Shown here: positions 15,758 through 23,022 of the stretch, piece after piece
Layout: every line of letters starts with the position of its first letter
How positions within the stretch are numbered: position 1 is the first letter of the stretch
Source of the DNA: a virus
Virus record (IMG/VR): IMGVR_UViG_3300035438_000341
Coordinates: 1-64,000 of that record
Direction: 5' to 3' (one strand)
DNA length: 64,000 bases
Position numbers and translations under genes: made by a program
Notes under the pieces: model-generated
Databases searched by the model: none
The model's input: only the letters and a program-made list of their open reading frames with translations
What the model was told of the DNA's origin: nothing

Positions 15758-16306
15758 ATGGCAAGTGGTATATATAAAATAACTAATGCTATAAACGGTA
15801 AATTTTATATTGGTAGTACAACTCGTTTATCTGCAAGAAAAGCAGAACATAAATATAGAACTAAAAATAGAAAAGGTAATTCAGCTATAAGAAGTGCTAT
15901 ATTAAAATATGGAGAAGATAATTTCATATTTACAGTTTTAGAAACTTTTGAATTTGGTGGATGGGCTACTAGAGAATACAAAGATGAAATTCTTTCTTCT
16001 AGAGAGCAATATTATATTGATACATTATCTCCTAAATATAATATTAGAAAAATAGATGTTACTAGATGTACAGGAGTATGTTCTGATAAACAAAGAGTTC
16101 ACCTTAAAAAAATAGCACAGTTACCTAGAAATACCTCTTCTTATAAAAAGCCAATTATTCAGATTGATAAAAATGGTAGTTTTATAAAAGAATATAGATG
16201 TGCTCAAGATGCAGAAAGTGAATTAAAATTAAATACTGGTTCTGTATCAAGAGTTCTTTCTAAAGAGTATTCACATACAAAAAATCATTACTTTAAATTT
16301 AAATAA
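15758..16306 (+). CDS. GIY-YIG homing endonuclease with NUMOD-like DNA-binding tail
   Basis: The N-terminal nuclease has GIY at residues 4-6, YIG at 17-19, Arg27 and His31, and the downstream RKYGEDNF-type and REQYYID segments of the family. The C-terminal 50 residues (IIQIDKNGSFIKEYRCAQDA, then SVSRVLSKEY) look like a NUMOD1-type repeat that recognises DNA. Such freestanding endonucleases cut cognate genes lacking the insertion and are mobile elements in phages. It begins two bases after the preceding stop. Its AT content is higher than that of the capsid genes, consistent with a mobile origin. Confidence 0.88.
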   Translation: MASGIYKITNAINGKFYIGSTTRLSARKAEHKYRTKNRKGNSAIRSAILKYGEDNFIFTVLETFEFGGWATREYKDEILSSREQYYIDTLSPKYNIRKIDVTRCTGVCSDKQRVHLKKIAQLPRNTSSYKKPIIQIDKNGSFIKEYRCAQDAESELKLNTGSVSRVLSKEYSHTKNHYFKFK

Positions 16307-16312
16307 AATAAT

Positions 16313-16405
16313 ATGAGAGCACAATGTAATTCATGTGGAGCAAAGGTAGGATGTGGATGTCAATTAACAAATGGACTATGTGCTACATGCGCAGCTAAAA
16401 AATAA
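16313..16405 (+). CDS. 30-residue zinc-knuckle protein
   Basis: The tiny frame encodes MRAQCNSCGAKVGCGCQLTN plus GLCATCAAKK. It has CxxC, CxC and CxxC motifs, enough to coordinate zinc, and no membrane segment. It has an A-rich leader (AAATAAAATAAT) like real starts here, and lies between the homing endonuclease and the 118-residue gene with spacings of 6 and 5 bases. The low-degeneracy cysteine pattern makes chance unlikely. Its role is unknown; a structural clip in the fibre base is possible. Confidence 0.65.
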   Translation: MRAQCNSCGAKVGCGCQLTNGLCATCAAKK

Positions 16406-16410
16406 TAAAT

Positions 16411-16767
16411 ATGTTAACACCTAGATTAACTAATTGTCCTGAGTGTGCAAACATTCCTGATTTATTAAAAAAGATAGATTGTAAGTTAGCAGAATATGCT
16501 AATGGTCTATACAACAATGTTGTATTTATGTTGAATCAAGTTGTTCCTGCTGGAGCAATGATTCAACTTTTGGCGTATAAAAGAATCCTTACATACAAAC
16601 AATGCAACCCTGATTATCTAAGTGATTGCTGTATGGACAAGATTGTAAGTAAGGTGATAAGATTAACATTAAACTGTAAAAGTACTTGTATATATGTTGC
16701 ACCTACAACAACAACAACGACAACAGTGAACTGTGCATTTACAGGCAGTGGTATTATAATTGTATAA
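16411..16767 (+). CDS. Small virion-type protein with Thr linker and C-terminal mini-module
   Basis: The 118-residue product starts MLTPRLTNCPECANIPDLLK and has cysteines that could bind metal, then a helical body. At residues 98-105 it has a Thr linker (TTTTTTT), followed by a short module VNCAFTGSGIIIV at the very end. Similar Cys-containing mini-modules after Thr linkers occur in the 21212 and 29533 genes. It stands at the head of the fibre cassette, so a fibre-base or adaptor role is likely but unproven. Confidence 0.6.
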   Translation: MLTPRLTNCPECANIPDLLKKIDCKLAEYANGLYNNVVFMLNQVVPAGAMIQLLAYKRILTYKQCNPDYLSDCCMDKIVSKVIRLTLNCKSTCIYVAPTTTTTTTVNCAFTGSGIIIV

Positions 16768-16778
16768 AATCAAACAAA

Positions 16779-17684
16779 ATGACATTATCAATAATATTAA
16801 CAGTAGCTGATATAGACACAGGCCCATTTAATTTATATTCAAATGCAAATGGCTATGAACCAGCATTTGCAGAATTAATAGAAAAAAGTGTTTTATTAGA
16901 AGGATATACATCTACAGTTGTTCCTGATGGTACAACAAACATTAAAGTGCAATCTGTTAATGAGTTATGTACTAATTTTATACTACTAACAGTGGATGTT
17001 ACAACTAGCACAACAACTAGTACTTCTACTAGTACATCAACGTCTACTAGTACTTCTACTAGTAGTACAACCACTACAACTACAACTGTAGCAATACCTA
17101 GCATACTTATTTGTGATCAAAATTGGACAATTGAAAATCTTGATGTAGCCACTTACAATGATGGCACACCCATTCCTCAAGTGACCGATCCAGCACAATG
17201 GTCAGCATTAACTACAGGAGCTTGGTGTCACTATAACAATGACCCAGCCAATGATGCTATTTATGGCAAAATATACAACTGGTATGCAGTAGCGGGCATA
17301 CATGACACAGACCCCAACACTCCAAACAAAACCCTTGCCCCAGTGGGCTACCATATTCCAACCGATGCAGAGTGGACTACTGTGAAAAACTGTTTAGGTG
17401 GATTTAGCGTTGCAGGGGGTAAAATGAAATCAACAGGCACATCCCTTTGGCTCACTCCTAATGTTGGCGCTACCAACAGCAGTGGATTTACAGGTCTTCC
17501 AGGTGGGTATCGTCTCAGCAATGGTTCATTCGCCTACATTAATTACTACGGTTACTGGTGGACTTCGTCAGAGTACAATACTATATACGCATGGGGTCAC
17601 CTTCTGTATTACAGCGATGCTACCGCAGGCAGAAGCACCAGCGCTAAACTAAACGGTTTCTCTGTTAGATTAATAAAAGATTAA
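16779..17684 (+). CDS. Fibre/adhesin: type-1 anchor module, Ser/Thr linker, FISUMP head
   Basis: Residues 1-72 form the shared anchor module (ILTVADIDTGPFNLYSNANG, ending in NELCTN). Residues about 76-107 are a Ser/Thr linker coded by short DNA repeats. Residues 110-301 match the FISUMP family (Fibrobacter succinogenes major paralogous domain), which has a C-type-lectin/FGE-like fold: NWTIENLDVATYNDG, GAWCHYNND, YGKIYNWYAV, HIPTDAEW, WWTSSEY and the end NGFSVRLIKD. This head probably binds a receptor. I choose ATG 16779 rather than 16686, which overlaps the previous gene. The head is markedly richer in G and C than its surroundings, a sign of transfer. Confidence 0.85.
   Translation: MTLSIILTVADIDTGPFNLYSNANGYEPAFAELIEKSVLLEGYTSTVVPDGTTNIKVQSVNELCTNFILLTVDVTTSTTTSTSTSTSTSTSTSTSSTTTTTTTVAIPSILICDQNWTIENLDVATYNDGTPIPQVTDPAQWSALTTGAWCHYNNDPANDAIYGKIYNWYAVAGIHDTDPNTPNKTLAPVGYHIPTDAEWTTVKNCLGGFSVAGGKMKSTGTSLWLTPNVGATNSSGFTGLPGGYRLSNGSFAYINYYGYWWTSSEYNTIYAWGHLLYYSDATAGRSTSAKLNGFSVRLIKD
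17028..17054 (+). repeat. 27-bp linker repeat, copy 1
   Basis: Part of the Ser/Thr linker of the 16779 gene. The same 27 bases recur without change at 23824-23850 in the linker of the 23023 gene. The repeat is built of ACTAGTAC/ACATCA units and could serve as a recombination site. Confidence 0.8.
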
Positions 17685-17694
17685 TAAAATAAAA
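17664..17694 (+). repeat. 31-bp repeat at gene 3' end, copy 1
   Basis: The last codons, stop and spacer of this FISUMP gene match 22974-23004, at the end of the second FISUMP gene, with one mismatch. It marks the right border of an exchangeable adhesin cassette or reflects a recent duplication. Confidence 0.7.
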
Positions 17695-17698
17695 CCAA

Positions 17699-18775
17699 AT
17701 GATAGTATTCTTACAATTAACAACAGCAGGAGTAGATTCAGGTCCATTTGATCTTTATTCTAATTTAGATACATACTCTGAACCTTTTGAAGAAAATGTA
17801 TCTAGAGATTTATTAATAGCAGGCTATTCAACAGATGTTCCTGATTATGCAACTGTAGTTAGAATTACATCTAAAGAAAATTGTATTAGTTCTGTTGATA
17901 TAACATTACGTGATGTTGAATGTGACTTAGCTGGATATGTAGAATTACCATGTAATGTTGATATAGTTTCTACAGTGACAACAGATCCTGATAACATACC
18001 AGGAGATAATGGAACAGCAACAATAGTATTTGAAGGAGGAACTGCACCATTTATATACACATTAAATTCTGTAGAACAAGGAGCTGCAGTGTCTCCATTA
18101 GTTATAAATGGACTATCGGCATCAACATCTTACACTGTTGAAATAATAGATTCATATCTATGTAATGATAGTGCAACATTTACATTAGGAGAAAGTACGT
18201 TCTATTTTGATGCAGATTATATAATGCTAACATATGAGTTTACAGATGGGCTAGATCTTGATACAAAAACTAGAATGGCTATTCCTGATATAGGACAAGA
18301 TGTTCCAGCAGATTATTTAGGATTCTTACAAACAATAGGAACTAGTGTTCTACAATGGCCACCATTACCTGCCACACCTATATTAACTTTTGGGGGTGAT
18401 AATCAAGGAACTGGATTTGAATCTGTTTTAATAGATATTAAACAATTTAAAATAGATTATCCATTAGAAACTAGTTTCACTATAGACGCTAGATGTTTAT
18501 GGTATAGACCTGACGATATAGGAGTGAACCCTGTAAATGTAGCTGCTACATTATGGAAAGGTGGAACTCCTGTGCAAGATGGATGTTATGAAGGACAATA
18601 TTATTGCTGGACAAATCCAACAGCAAATAATTCATCTAATATAGATTCTGTTGGTATTGTAATTACAAGCACTAATCGTATTTGTGGTCAAAGAGCTGCA
18701 ACATTAATATATAACTTAGTAACAAAGATAGGTGTATTAAATAATAATGATACAGCAACACCTACTGTATGTTAA
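17699..18775 (+). CDS. Fibre/adhesin: type-1 anchor module plus SprB-like repeat domain
   Basis: Residues 1-72 are the shared anchor module (LQLTTAGVDSGPFDLYSNLD). Residues about 90-165 resemble an SprB-like/Ig-type repeat found in Bacteroidota surface adhesins (NGTATIVFEGGTAPFIYTLN, ending in IIDSYLCNDSATF). The remaining 190 residues are a beta-rich domain with several cysteines that I cannot name (FYFDADYIMLTYEFTDGLDL onward). Unlike its neighbours it has no Thr linker. It is likely a host-surface binding fibre, placed one short spacer after the FISUMP gene. Confidence 0.75.
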   Translation: MIVFLQLTTAGVDSGPFDLYSNLDTYSEPFEENVSRDLLIAGYSTDVPDYATVVRITSKENCISSVDITLRDVECDLAGYVELPCNVDIVSTVTTDPDNIPGDNGTATIVFEGGTAPFIYTLNSVEQGAAVSPLVINGLSASTSYTVEIIDSYLCNDSATFTLGESTFYFDADYIMLTYEFTDGLDLDTKTRMAIPDIGQDVPADYLGFLQTIGTSVLQWPPLPATPILTFGGDNQGTGFESVLIDIKQFKIDYPLETSFTIDARCLWYRPDDIGVNPVNVAATLWKGGTPVQDGCYEGQYYCWTNPTANNSSNIDSVGIVITSTNRICGQRAATLIYNLVTKIGVLNNNDTATPTVC

Positions 18776-18818
18776 AGATATAAACTAATAATTAAAATTT
18801 AATAAAACAAATATAAAT

Positions 18819-19970
18819 ATGTCTTGTACAAATTGCTTTAATGGATGCACAGAAACTATTTCAGATCAGTGTGTCGTATATACAGGAACTGATGTTCCTT
18901 CATTAGGAATTCATACTAATGATTCTTTATTAGTAGTTGAACAATCTTTAATTACATTTCTCATCTCTGCATTAAATGGTTCTGGAACAACAATAGATCT
19001 TAGTGGTATAGATGTATGTGCGCTAGTGCAGAACTATCTTCCTTCAGAAGGAGAAATAGTATTAACAGATGTATTAGAAGCTCTTATACTAGCTTCATGT
19101 GATATACAAGCACAACTTGATGTTGTAGTCTCTGATATTAGTGATTTAAATAGTCCTTATACAATACCAGTAGATCCTGTAACTGGACCTTGTTTAACAG
19201 GAGTTACAAGTTCTTCTGATACACATGATATTGTACAAGCTATAATAGCAAAAGTTTGTACTACTAATTCTTCTGTAGATACAATAGTAGATCAATTACC
19301 ACTATTTGTAACAAAATCTGAATTTTGTACATTACTTGCACAATGTACTAGTAACACTCCAACAACAGTATTGGCTAGTGATAAGATGCTTCCTTTTGCT
19401 GTTGTTCCTTATTATGGTCCTACTAATGGATACCCCACTGTAAATGATACATTTGATGATACAGGAGCAGGTACAGGATATTGGGCTAGAGTGTTTATGT
19501 GTAATGGACAAAATGGTACACCAGATTTAAGAGGAAGAGTTCCTGTAGGAGCTACGGATACACCAAGTACTAATGGTTTTCCAGCACAAACAAATCCTGG
19601 AGTTGATGGTAATCCTGTTTACACTTACAACACTACACCAGGAACTAATAGAATAAGATTAGAATTACCACAAATTCCTGTACATAATCATGTTGGTTCT
19701 TCTGTAAATTCAACAGTTAATGATCCTAAACATAGTCATGCTCCTAATTCTACTGGAGATTTTGCTATATACTCTGGTAATGAAGGAGAGAATGGTTCTG
19801 GATCTAGTGGAAATGAAGTAGAGAGAGATATACATCCCGCAAGAACAACTTCAGAATTTACAGGAATAACTGTCAATACTACATTAACAATAGCTAATGC
19901 AGGACAGAGTGACTTCCATCCAAATGTTCAACCAGGATTTGCACTTTATTATATTCAATATAGACCATAA
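18819..19970 (+). CDS. Tail collar-domain fibre with type-2 anchor module
   Basis: Residues about 1-60 form a second kind of anchor module (CVVYTGTDVPSLGIHTNDSL), shared with the 19973 and 62994 genes. From about residue 190 it is a phage tail collar domain: FMCNGQNGTPDLRGRVPVGA, the His-rich IPVHNHVGSS and HSH segments that bind metal in short tail fibres, and the end QPGFALYYIQYRP. Such proteins form trimeric receptor-binding tips. It is intact and is followed after two bases by another type-2 fibre. Confidence 0.88.
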   Translation: MSCTNCFNGCTETISDQCVVYTGTDVPSLGIHTNDSLLVVEQSLITFLISALNGSGTTIDLSGIDVCALVQNYLPSEGEIVLTDVLEALILASCDIQAQLDVVVSDISDLNSPYTIPVDPVTGPCLTGVTSSSDTHDIVQAIIAKVCTTNSSVDTIVDQLPLFVTKSEFCTLLAQCTSNTPTTVLASDKMLPFAVVPYYGPTNGYPTVNDTFDDTGAGTGYWARVFMCNGQNGTPDLRGRVPVGATDTPSTNGFPAQTNPGVDGNPVYTYNTTPGTNRIRLELPQIPVHNHVGSSVNSTVNDPKHSHAPNSTGDFAIYSGNEGENGSGSSGNEVERDIHPARTTSEFTGITVNTTLTIANAGQSDFHPNVQPGFALYYIQYRP

Positions 19971-19972
19971 AT

Positions 19973-20995
19973 ATGTCATCTTACCCACCTACTCCACAAA
20001 GAAAAGCTTGCAACTGTAGCGATCCTTGTATCTCTACAGATGATGTTTACTATGCTGGTCCCAATCTTCCTAGCTCAGGAATTAATACTTATAATGTATT
20101 AACAGAAGTTATAGAAAAGCTAGATGCTATCTATGCTGTTCCTACATTACAAAGAGTAACAGAAATGGGTAATCTTACCACTCTACCAATCATTGCAGAT
20201 TCATTTGTAAAGATTGGTGGAGATGGTGATAATATTCTATTGGATGATGGTACAGTGTTACCTATAGGAGATTTACCAAGTAATACACAAACATTAGCCG
20301 AAACTCTTGTATTAGGTAATAATACAGGAGGTACAGATATATATTTGAATGATGCAGACTCACTATACTTAGAAAATGGTTCTTATATAAAAAAGGGAAG
20401 GTATGATTTTGGAGCTGCTGGTGGTGTTTCAAGAATTTGCTCTGTAGGTTATGAAGATATGTGGCAAGCTGGTTTCAGACACGTTTTTGATGCTAACGGA
20501 TTTATAAGAAATTCAACTAATTGTTTTAATCTTATACCTGATATTGACTCTGATGTTACACGAAGATATAAGATAGGCAGTATTTGGACTTTAGATGATT
20601 TAACTAATTATATTTGCACAGATGCGACAGAGGGTGCTGCTGTGTGGGAATTATACAAAGAAATACCTATAGCACCATATAAAGTATATACTGCTTTATT
20701 AAAAAGAACTGGTACTATTGTAAATCCTCCTATAGTTCTAGAAAACACATTAGGAGAACTCACATTTAATTATACTCTTCCAGGAGTATATACTATAGGT
20801 TCAGCAGGGTTATTTACTTTAGATAAAACTGTTGTTTTTATTACAAACCAACCAAGTGGAGCATTTGGAGTTGTTCTAAACGCATCAAGATTAGCCTCAA
20901 ATAATATCCAAATAGTTCAATCTACTAGTAATGGTGGTACAAGTGATAATAATTGGAGTCTTCCAGTATCTATAGAAATAAGAGTATATAATTAA
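19973..20995 (+). CDS. Fibre protein with type-2 anchor and LLDDG motif
   Basis: The N-terminus (about residues 14-55) is the type-2 anchor (YYAGPNLPSSGINTYNVLTE). Next comes a motif also present in the collagen-like gene at the right edge: LQRVTEMGNLTT, then ADSFVKIGGDGDNILLDDGT. Such repeats are typical of trimeric fibre shafts. The rest is beta-rich with no named head domain (IPIAPYKVYTALLKRTGTIV near the middle). It starts two bases after the collar protein, so the two are probably co-translated and may form one appendage. Confidence 0.7.
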   Translation: MSSYPPTPQRKACNCSDPCISTDDVYYAGPNLPSSGINTYNVLTEVIEKLDAIYAVPTLQRVTEMGNLTTLPIIADSFVKIGGDGDNILLDDGTVLPIGDLPSNTQTLAETLVLGNNTGGTDIYLNDADSLYLENGSYIKKGRYDFGAAGGVSRICSVGYEDMWQAGFRHVFDANGFIRNSTNCFNLIPDIDSDVTRRYKIGSIWTLDDLTNYICTDATEGAAVWELYKEIPIAPYKVYTALLKRTGTIVNPPIVLENTLGELTFNYTLPGVYTIGSAGLFTLDKTVVFITNQPSGAFGVVLNASRLASNNIQIVQSTSNGGTSDNNWSLPVSIEIRVYN

Positions 20996-21053
20996 ATAGC
21001 TATATTATAAACTTTAATTAATTGCAACCCACTGTAAACTAATTTATAATAGT

Positions 21054-21061
21054 TAACTTTG
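21054..21061 (+). promoter_or_regulatory. Bacteroidota-like -7 box (TAACTTTG)
   Basis: TAACTTTG matches TAnnTTTG and lies 42 bases before the 29-residue gene in a 108-base AT-rich gap. No TTTG is present at the -33 position, so this is a partial match that could restart transcription of the second half of the fibre cassette. Confidence 0.35.
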
Positions 21062-21103
21062 TATACAATAAGAATATATATTTTATTACTTAAAATTTAA
21101 AAA

Positions 21104-21193
21104 ATGAAAGCAAGTTCACAACAAATAGGTCAAAGTCAGAAAGTTAAAGTGCTAGCAAACTTTGACGCAACAAAAGGAAGATTCGGATTATAA
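21104..21193 (+). CDS. 29-residue basic peptide
   Basis: The frame encodes MKASSQQIGQSQKVKVLANF plus DATKGRFGL, with an A-rich leader (TTTAAAAA) like the real starts in this window. It stands alone in the gap between two fibre genes, 18 bases before the next ATG. There is no membrane segment. It could be a tiny structural or regulatory peptide, or a leader peptide. Nothing else supports it. Confidence 0.45.
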   Translation: MKASSQQIGQSQKVKVLANFDATKGRFGL

Positions 21194-21211
21194 TAATATA
21201 AACCAAATAAA

Positions 21212-22090
21212 ATGACAATATTAATAGACTTATCAGTAGCAGGAGTAAACACAGGACCATTCAATCTGTATTCAGATGCAGATGGATATACATCAGCATT
21301 TGCTACAAATATCACAAGACAACAATTATTAGATGGTTATCCAGCTGTTGTTGATGCAGGTACAACAAATATCAAACTTCAATCACTTAGTGATATATGT
21401 CCAAATGATACAATACTTCCTGTAAGTACAACTACATCAACATCTACTAGTACCACTACTACCACCACTACATTGAATTGTTTATTTATTGCAAATGCTG
21501 AAGAATTGAATTGTTCATTTATTGTAAATGCTCAAGAAGTAACAACAACATCAACTTCTACATCAACCAGCACATCATCAACAACTACAACAACCACTAC
21601 TGCAGATCCTTGTACTGGTTATACAATAGGTCAATCAGCATTAGGAGGAAAAATTGCTTATATTTTACAGCCTGGAGATATAGGATATGTGGAAGGTGTT
21701 TGTAAAGGACTTGTTGCAATGACTACTTATCTAAATTTTGCTGAATGGGGATGCCAAGGACAAGATATTTTTCAAGCAGAAGGATTTGCAGTAGGAACAG
21801 GATTGTCAAATAGCATAGCCATAGATACTTATTGTTTAAGTCTAACAGCAGCAAGTTATTGTTTAGATATAGTTGAAGGTGGATATAGTGACTGGTATTT
21901 ACCAAGTGCTGGTGAATTATACAAGTTATATATAAACAGAGTTGCAATTGGAGGTTTTACTGCTGAAAGGTATTGGAGTTCTACTCAACAACAAAGTATT
22001 TATGCAACAGCTATTAATTTTAGCAATGGAGTGTCTACTGGAGAATTGAAGGCTCAAGCCTTTAGATATCGTCCTATAAGAACTTTTTAA
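21212..22090 (+). CDS. Fibre/adhesin: type-1 anchor, two Thr linkers, DUF1566/Lcl-like head
   Basis: Residues 1-71 are the shared anchor (LSVAGVNTGPFNLYSDADGY). A Thr/Ser linker (about 72-86) leads to two tandem mini-modules (LNCLFIANAEE and LNCSFIVNAQEV), then a second linker (about 110-130). Residues 131-292 match the DUF1566/Lcl C-terminal type domain: GGKIAYIL, GYSDWYLPSAGELYKLY, RYWSSTQ, INFSNG and the end FRYRPIRTF. This fold is related to C-type lectins and is used in bacterial and phage adhesins. The product is likely a receptor-binding fibre. Confidence 0.8.
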   Translation: MTILIDLSVAGVNTGPFNLYSDADGYTSAFATNITRQQLLDGYPAVVDAGTTNIKLQSLSDICPNDTILPVSTTTSTSTSTTTTTTTLNCLFIANAEELNCSFIVNAQEVTTTSTSTSTSTSSTTTTTTTADPCTGYTIGQSALGGKIAYILQPGDIGYVEGVCKGLVAMTTYLNFAEWGCQGQDIFQAEGFAVGTGLSNSIAIDTYCLSLTAASYCLDIVEGGYSDWYLPSAGELYKLYINRVAIGGFTAERYWSSTQQQSIYATAINFSNGVSTGELKAQAFRYRPIRTF

Positions 22091-22112
22091 TAATAATAAA
22101 ATAAATATAATC

Positions 22113-22994
22113 ATGACAGTATTAATAACATTATCAGGAGTAGGAAGTAGTGCAGGTCCATTATTTGATTTATATGCAAGTCCTGATGGAATAAATTTTA
22201 CGGTTTTTTTATCAGGTGTAAATAAAACAGTACTAGAAGCAGGATATACAGCAACTGTTCCTGATGGTACAACAGATATTAAAGTAACTTCTGTAGGTCA
22301 ATGTACTAATTCCTATGTTGCAACAATTGGTGTAATACCAACTACCACTACTACCACTACTACAGCAAATCTTTATTTATGTGCATTAAATGATGTTACA
22401 ATAGGTTCTCAAATATGGACTGCATGTAACTTAAATGTAGAGACATATAGAGATGGTACGGAAATACCACAATTTACAGGCACTAATGAAGACTGGGCAG
22501 CTTTAACAACTGGAGCTTGGTGTTATTATAGAAATAACATTGAATATGATGGTTATGTCTATGGTAAATTATACAATTGGTATGCTGTTGTAGGAATATG
22601 GAATGAAGCATCTCTGATAGATCCATTGCTAAGAAAAAACATAGCTCCTGCTAATTACCACATGCCTTCAAGTACTGAATGGACAACATTAACTAATTTT
22701 TTAGGAGGAAATCCAGGTGGAGATTTAAAAGAAACAGGTTTAAATCATTGGTGGTATCCTAACAGTGATGCAAATAACTCGTTTGGATTTACAGCACTTC
22801 CAGGAGGGCTTCGTGACCCGCTTGCTGGGTTTGCCAATAAAGGTAACTTTGGCCAATGGTGGACTTCTTCAGATGATAATAGTTTTGGCCAAGACTATGG
22901 TATATATAGAATTATGACTTACAACGACAGTGATATTACTCTAAGTTCCAACTATAAAACAAATGGTATGTCAGTTAGATTAATAAAAGATTAA
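22113..22994 (+). CDS. Fibre/adhesin: type-1 anchor, Thr linker, second FISUMP head
   Basis: Residues 1-73 form the anchor, slightly divergent (GSSAGPLFDLYASPDG). A short Thr linker (TTTTTTTT, about 77-84) follows. The head is a FISUMP domain: IWTACNLNVETYRDG, GAWCYYRNN, YGKLYNWYAV, HMPSSTEW, QWWTSSDD and the end NGMSVRLIKD. It is paralogous to the 16779 head but has AT-rich codons like the rest of the phage, so it entered earlier or was acquired separately. The 3' end shares a 31-bp repeat with that gene. Confidence 0.83.
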   Translation: MTVLITLSGVGSSAGPLFDLYASPDGINFTVFLSGVNKTVLEAGYTATVPDGTTDIKVTSVGQCTNSYVATIGVIPTTTTTTTTANLYLCALNDVTIGSQIWTACNLNVETYRDGTEIPQFTGTNEDWAALTTGAWCYYRNNIEYDGYVYGKLYNWYAVVGIWNEASLIDPLLRKNIAPANYHMPSSTEWTTLTNFLGGNPGGDLKETGLNHWWYPNSDANNSFGFTALPGGLRDPLAGFANKGNFGQWWTSSDDNSFGQDYGIYRIMTYNDSDITLSSNYKTNGMSVRLIKD

Positions 22995-23004
22995 CAAAAT
23001 AAAA
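22974..23004 (+). repeat. 31-bp repeat at gene 3' end, copy 2
   Basis: Matches 17664-17694 with one mismatch. It covers the VRLIKD codons, stop and following spacer of the second FISUMP gene. Confidence 0.7.
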
Positions 23005-23022
23005 AATATATAATATATAATA

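Noticed and set aside
17500-22950. Complete diversity-generating retroelement inside the window
   Set aside because: The two FISUMP ends share only short matches (around WWTSS and VRLIKD); no reverse transcriptase frame and no adenine-rich template copy were found.
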